Assembly (NCBI GenBank): GCA_001643675.2
Contig: LSRY02000062.1
Location: 310,001-374,000, forward strand
Direction of reading: 5' to 3'
Origin: Monocercomonoides exilis
Lineage: Eukaryota; Preaxostyla; Oxymonadida; Polymastigidae
DNA length: 64,000 nt
Every line of letters starts with the position of its first letter. The first letter of the stretch is position 1. Positions 58,160 through 64,000 of the stretch are shown one piece after another. The position numbers were made by a program, and so were the translations under genes. The notes beneath the pieces were generated by a model that was not told the origin of the DNA, searched no databases, and saw only the letters and a list, made by a program, of their open reading frames with translations.

Positions 58160-58340
58160 TAGAAATTTTATTATTATTTGCAATTTTAGTTTGGCGTAAT
58201 TCGTGTTAAATATTTATTCATAATTTATATGTATTTGAAGAACCCAACACTTACTATTTTGATCTTTTGATCAGCATTTGTTGAGAAAATAGTTTTATAA
58301 AATTTTCAGCAAACAACTTTTACTTTATATAAACAAAAGA

Positions 58341-61300
58341 ATGTCTATTGAAGATCCACAATTTTATCAAAATCTTGCACTTAGATTTAACATTAAGCCT
58401 GAAGAAATTTCTCCTGACGAACCTTTTCAGATTTTTTGGCGTTTTCAGAAAGCTCATTGGTTTTATATTGATAAAGTACTTAAAGAAAGGAATCAAGTTG
58501 TTCATTCAAATCTTCTACATTTTGCATTGGATATTTGTGGTGCATGTGAATCATTGCAATCATTTTATTCCCCAGATGAAATACGTAATCTTTACGCTGA
58601 ATTTGAAAAATATTTAAAGAAAATTCCAGTTTACGGATCCATTTTAATTAATCAAACATATGATCGATGCCTTGTTATCAGGGGAATGCATTCAGATAGA
58701 TATGGATTTCCAAAAGGAAAAATTGAAGAAAAAGAAGATCCATTGGAATGTGCTGTTAGAGAAGTTCTAGAGGAAACTGGATTAAATATAGGGAAATATA
58801 TATTAAATCCTCAAGTTAAGTTTAGCATTAACAGACATTCGAAACCAGTGGAATTATTTGTTGCTGCTGGAGTTCCAGATACGTTACCCGTTGCTCCACA
58901 ATTTGAAGGGGAAATCGAAGAAATTTCCTGGATGCCAATTTCTAATTTGCCTTTGTTTTCTTCAGACTCTTCATATCTTATTTTTACATTTGAAGCATCT
59001 GATCTTGCGTTGTGTGTAGTGTTTCGTTTCTTTTTCTGTAATTGATGAATATAATTATTTTTTAGAAAATTCTCTAAGTGGTTCTCATCAAAAAGGAATT
59101 CGATAATTCCAGCTCATCTTCCGCCAATAACTCCAGTGAACAAACTCTCGTCTTATCTATTTGTTGATGAAGCCGGAAAAAATGCAAAGGAAAAACGAAA
59201 TTCCGAGATTAAACTTAGAGAAAGTGAAGCTCAATCAAATCGTTCAAAATCAACAATTAACAAGTCATTACATCAAAAACAGAATGATGATTTGAAAAAG
59301 GACGAGCTCACATTATTTGAACTTCTATCCCAAGCTGCAACAGCGAAGCAAGCGAAAACTTCAACACAAACATCACAAGGACGAGCGCTATCAACGCCTG
59401 CTTCTTCGTCATTACTATCTTTTTCTGCTCAGAAAACTGCATCGTCGGCATCTTCAAGTGTGGCAGCATCTGCATCTTCTTCAACTTCTTCTTCTTTAAT
59501 GCATTCATCGACTCCAACAGAATCGGACAAATCGAAGACGAAGCACTTATCTTCTTCTGCTTCAGCAGGAAAGCAGATTTTGACAGAAAGCCATAGAGCT
59601 GCTAACAATTCTACCGGAGAATTATCAGATGGTCCCTCTCTCATCACTGCAAAGGCAAATGCGCTTCTTTCTTTTCTGAATGCATCTGCAAAATCATCGC
59701 CTAATGCACAAAAGGAAGTTAAAGAACAAGAAAAACGGATGAACTTGAAAGGTTCGATGCCAAGTGAAAAAACCAAAGACGAGCCATTCTCAGGCATCAA
59801 CTCTTCCTCTTCTGATCATTCATCTCACACTGCTTCTGTTTCGCATACGCTGTTGACTTCGACTGAAAAAGTGACAACTGCAACAAAAGCCACAAAATCT
59901 TCATCGTCCGCTGAAGACGCACAAAAACAGAGAAATAACAGTCCTTTATCTTCTGTTGCTTCTTCATTGAGCATCTCTTTTACAACAGCTGCATCTCATC
60001 AGACTGATCCTCAAAATCAATTAAGCAGCTCTTCCACGGCAGAACCTAAAATTGCATCCAAAACAAAAAATGCTTCAAAAACAAATGTCAGCGCTGTTGT
60101 TACCTCTGTTGCATCTGCAGCATCTCAAACAGCAGGAAATGCAATCACCGAAAAGCAATCAATTGTGCAGAAGCTGTCTTCCATAAGCACATCATCTTCG
60201 ACTGCTTCATCGAAACCTAACAATTCAAGTGCAAATGCAACTGAGGCTTCTTCTTCATCTTTGCTTTCGTTGTTGCACATTGAAGAGCAAGAAAACCATG
60301 CAAATCAAGTGGAATTGGCGAAGTTAGAAGCAAATTCGTTGTCTCATTTGAAAGCATTGACTAAAGAAACAACAATTGCAAAAGCGAATCAGAAGTCTGT
60401 GAAGGATTCTAATAAAATGAAAAACCCTCTTGCAAAAGCAGAGGCAGCTGCTTCAATCACTCCGTCTGCTGCAAATGCAGCACATCCGAAGAATACTTCT
60501 GAAATGATTAATGTTTTGGATCTACTCCGTTTGTCTCTCTCCCAACAGGCAGAAGGAAATAGCGAATCTGCAGACAAATCTCGAACAGCTGCTGTTTCTG
60601 CAACAGGATTAAAAATACCACAAAAAGATGTGAAAGATCAGCAGATTGAAAAGGAAGCGAAATTAGCTTTGTCTATTCAGCCTCCTTCGTCAACTTCTTC
60701 TGTTCCTTCAGCTGCTCAACTTCAGCAACAGAAAATTCAACCGCAGAAGAAGGGGCACATGCAATCACAGCCTCAATCATTGCCTCAAAGCTCAACAGCA
60801 GATGCATCTCGTGTTCCTGTTCCAGAACCTCGTCCAAAGCGCCTTATTCAACCAGTCCGGACACAAACAGCCGCAGAAAGCACCCAAAAAAAATTGATGG
60901 ATGTAAACAAATTCAAATTGAACATTGGAATTTCAAATGAGACAACAAATTCTCCAATCTCAACATCAGATTCAAGACAAATAGCGCAAATGGCGCCTCA
61001 AAATGTAGATACGCCGCAGAAAAAGCAACAGAATAACACAAAACAATCGCAAAAAGGGAGTAAGACACAGAAAGAAAATCATTTGCAGAATTCATTTTCT
61101 TATAAACCAGTCAAAAGACTATCAGCTGCAGATTTAGTGAAAGACTTTCTCTTGTCACGTTCGCCATCATATTCCTTTTCTCTTCCTTCTTTCACGCCAC
61201 CGAAAAGGAAAGCCAACCCAAAATCATTTTCAGACTTTTATGAAAGAATAAAGAAATCATCTTTGGTTAAATCTTCATTGCCATTGCCTTCATTTTTGCT

Positions 61301-61451
61301 GCCAGTCGAACCAATAAATATTCCTGTTCCTATGATATCAACTCATCAAATGGAAAGGGTTGTAATCCCTCCATTAAGAAAATACACTGAGCAGTTTTGT
61401 TCAACTCAATTTTTATTGAACTCTTCGCAGCGATCTGCAAGTATTAATTGA
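58341..61451 (+). CDS. DCP2: mRNA-decapping enzyme DCP2
   Basis: Two exons. The first starts at 58341 and ends at a GT at 59009 or 59021, both in phase; the second is 59066-61451. The N-terminal regulatory domain (PDEPFQIFWRFQKAHWFYID) is the DCP1-binding box. The catalytic Nudix domain follows: VPVYGSILINQTYDRCLVIR-like strand, SDRYGFPKGKIEEKEDPLEC and AVREVLEETGLNIG. This satisfies GX5EX7REUXEEXGU. Box-B-like WMPISNLPLF and KFSKWFSSKR come after. It removes the m7G cap in 5'-3' mRNA decay, in cytoplasm and P-bodies. The remaining 700 or so residues are Ser/Thr/Gln/Lys/Ala-rich and probably disordered. One patch looks conserved (RLSAADLVKDFLLSRSPSYS). Yeast Dcp2 also has a long disordered tail carrying binding motifs. 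The next downstream gene is 1.6 kb away. Confidence 0.93.
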
Positions 61452-63062
61452 GATGTTATTTGGATGGATTTCTCAAAAATTAGAACTTGTGTTGATTGTT
61501 CCATTGTTCCTGTTCATTAAACATGTTCTCTATTCTAATTGGTTAGAATAACGAATAGTTGACTGCTTTTGTTGGATAGTTTTGGAATACAAGGTATTAG
61601 TATTGATCCATCATTAGAAGCAAAGCGATTGTATCATAGTTGTAAATGTTGAATGAAGAAAAAAAAGAGGGAAGAAAGAGACAGAAAACAACACAAATTT
61701 TTGTGATTAATTTTTTGTTTTTCTTCAATGCTTCTTTTTGCAAGAAATTTGGATTTTAGAGCCTTTCAAAATGTTAGTTGCTGTTAAACTTTTGATTTTG
61801 ATTGAAATTTTCGTTTATATTTTTAAGTGAACAACTTTATAATTTTATCAAAGCTTTGCCAATAATTTGAATTGTTACTTCTATCTTTATTTTACATGTT
61901 TGCTTCGTATGTTCTATGACTACCAGATGGTATGGATTAATCAAGCGATTTGACTTGAATTTGTTGGTTTTGTTCTCAAATTTTGCCTTTTAAGAGTTTA
62001 TAAATTATTAAGGGGAAAAACAGAAAGATGATTGATTTAATTTTTTGTTAATATATTAAGTATTCAAAATAGCATAAGAATATGTTTGAACATTATTATA
62101 ACGGATTATATTCAAATTCAAATTTTGTCTTGATCAAAGTTTTTTTGTTTTTTTGTGAAAAACGTGAAAAAAGAGTGAAAAGAAAAGAAGATAAGAAAGA
62201 AAGAAATGATCAAGTGAAAGAAAAAGAGAGAACTTGATTTTTAAATTACGATTTTTTATTTATTCGATTAAAAAAAAAGAAGAAACAAGAAGATAGAAAG
62301 ATAAGCAAAAACACTTTTTGAAGTGAACTCCTTTTTGTTGAATGTTAAACTGGGAGATTATTTGTAAAATCAAATTTCTACAGTCAAATAGTTCGGTTTT
62401 CGAAACCACTTTGAATGTTTAAAAAATGAACACAGAAAAGTTTTAACACGCAACAAAAAAATATTTTTTCATTAATAGAATGTCAAACATCGTGTTTTAA
62501 AACAATTATTGTTTTTTCTTTCTTTCTCTTGAATAAATAACACCTCTCCAAAGAAATGGAACATTTGCAGAATTAACACTCCTAAAAAAATTTATAATTT
62601 CAAAAAAAAATCACTCAACTGAAACATGGAATGACATAAAAATTATTCTTTAAAAAAAGGTTGTTCTCATGATTGCAAGAATTATTTTGTGCAATTATCA
62701 AAATCATAATTATTAATATTATTTTCGATAGAAAAAAAGTCGTTTTTGCAAATAATAATAGTTCAAATTAAACATGTGTTACTTTATGACTATTGACAAT
62801 TAAAAAATTGTTATTGACGGACGTGATTTTCATTATCGCGTCAGGTCCTTATTATAATTAAGAATATTAAACAAATAAAACAAATGTGATTTATTAAACG
62901 ATGGAACAAGTTATTCTAAACATTTATTGTAAAAATAAAAGAACTTTTTGAATTGTCTCAAATAATCAAAATTGAAAAAAATATTTTAAATAAAAAATTT
63001 TCATTAAGGTTCAGTGACAGCTCAGTTTATCTGTGAATTAATTGATCAACAGACGGTCAGAA
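61452..63062. other. AT-rich region between DCP2 and a hAT-like element
   Basis: About 1.6 kb, with the DCP2 3'UTR and purine-rich A/G tracts (62.16-62.31 kb). Probably contains the 5' end of the hAT-like transposon. TCAGGTCCTTATTATAATTA at about 62.84 kb could be near its terminus, but no partner end is in the window. Confidence 0.4.
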
Positions 63063-64000
63063 ATGTCAGTGGAAAATGATCCGTCAGGAGTTGCAAGAAA
63101 AGTCCACTTTGATCCTGCGATATTATCATTTGAAGAAGTTTTTAAAGAAATTCTTGAAAAGAAGGAGATCGTTTGTTTATTTGAAACAAATGTCTTTTCT
63201 ATTTTGAAAATTTTTATTTGAAGGAGAAACTTTTCAAATTCCATTCTGAACAATTGAAAAAGTGTGGCTGTAAGTTTATTCAACTGGAAAAGCTCTGTGT
63301 ATCAAAATATGGACAAGGTTTGATGTTTTTCAAGAAAATGTGAAGTTCTTTCTTTGTGAATACATAAAAGTTTTCAAGCATCCACGTTTAAAAGAAGAAT
63401 ACATGTCGAAAATGACACTCGAACCTCTGAACAATTATTTGTGGATTTCTTATGTCAAAGTCGAAAAAGATGGAACTCCAAAAAAGGATTGGCATCGATA
63501 TTTCTTATGTCCAAATTGCAAAGACGGTGTTTCGTGCGGAGCCACGGGGAGAAAAAATTACGTAACAATAGCAAACCACAAGTGTGATTTGTTGAAAACG
63601 CAACATATTTCAACATTACTGAAACAATTTCATCATCATGGCAAACGACTTTTTCTGGAAGCATCAGCTTTTCCCAAATTATCTTTGCTGAATCAAGATC
63701 TGGAAAAACAGTTTGTTGCAATGGTCAGTAAATGTAACATTTCTTTCATGGCAGCTTCGTCGAAAGAAATGAACTCATTTATTGAGTCATTAATACGATA
63801 TGGACAAGAGAATCCAAATGTTTCACCGAAAAATATTTTCCCATATTTGACAAGAAGGAAAATATCCCAGATGATTATCAAAGAGAAAATCATATCAGAA
63901 AAGGTCAAACGAAAAAGGATTGCAAACACAAGTCTCAGTGTAATGATTGATGGAGCTTTGGTTGGTAACAAGCACTACACTGTTGTCACAGTTGTCCCAA
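63063..64000 (+). CDS. hAT-like transposase, 5' part, intact, two 53-bp introns; continues past window
   Basis: Three exons (63063-63170, 63224-63317, 63371 onward) join in frame. Both introns are 53 bp with donors GTTTGT and GTTTGA and acceptors AAG. The protein starts MSVENDPSGVARKVHFDPAI, then LKKCGCKFIQLEKLCVSKYG, a BED-like zinc module (YFLCPNCKDGVSCGATGRKN and a following HKC) and FPKLSLLNQDLEKQFVAMVS. NISFMAASSKEMNSFIESLI and PKNIFPYLTRRKISQMIIKE are the helical stretch found before the RNase-H core of hAT transposases. LSVMIDGALVGNKHYTVVTV is the first catalytic strand, with the D in MIDG. It reaches the window end with no stop. Length and superfamily cannot be confirmed without the C-terminal dimerisation domain. 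An open frame over more than 270 residues suggests a recent element. Confidence 0.75.

Overview
The window is nuclear DNA of an AT-rich, intron-bearing unicellular eukaryote. Spliceosomal introns of about 48-200 bp interrupt most genes. Exons are less AT-rich than spacers, and many proteins carry Ser/Pro/Thr- or Arg/Glu-rich low-complexity inserts. Two genes point to a motile flagellum: an ODAD4/TTC25-like outer-dynein-arm docking protein at the left edge and a CFAP410 (C21orf2) protein near 53 kb. TAA, TAG and TGA all end host genes, so the genetic code looks standard. The lineage cannot be fixed from sequence alone. A flagellated metamonad (for example oxymonad-like) or heterolobosean-type protist are guesses only.

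Layout. (1) 0-23.6 kb is a dense host-gene island: ODAD4-like (-), PP2A catalytic subunit (+), SMC6 (+), a prominin-like pentaspan protein (+), a kelch-PSI receptor-like protein (+), importin-alpha (-), a PRL/PTP4A phosphatase (-), a secreted C69 dipeptidase (+) and tRNA-Phe(GAA) (-). Two head-to-head pairs have start codons only 60-102 bp apart. (2) 23.6-52.3 kb is a transposon-rich island: two Merlin elements with intact transposase frames, two decayed PIF/Harbinger transposases, three different pogo-like (DDE_1) transposases, a DDE_4-type relic, a small two-copy MITE family, a 315-bp near-perfect palindrome and a 1.9-kb foldback element with 709-bp arms. A large, frameshifted, Ser/Pro-rich coding region of unknown identity (28-31.1 kb) lies among them. 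(3) 52.6-61.5 kb is a second host island: CFAP410 (-), a PSTAIRE CDK (-), a small two-TM protein (-), a THEM6-like hotdog protein (+) and DCP2 (+). (4) The right edge holds the start of an intact, twice-spliced hAT-like transposase.

The host genes are housekeeping or signalling genes with no obvious shared pathway, and I see no operon-like organisation. Reconstructed exons show a recurrent 5' splice site GTTTG(A/C/T), used by both host genes and resident transposons. The most unusual items are a PP2A catalytic subunit extended past its normally invariant C-terminal leucine, the large perfect foldback, a PRL phosphatase with about 100 inserted residues before its P-loop, and a Merlin insertion 101 bp upstream of a tRNA gene.
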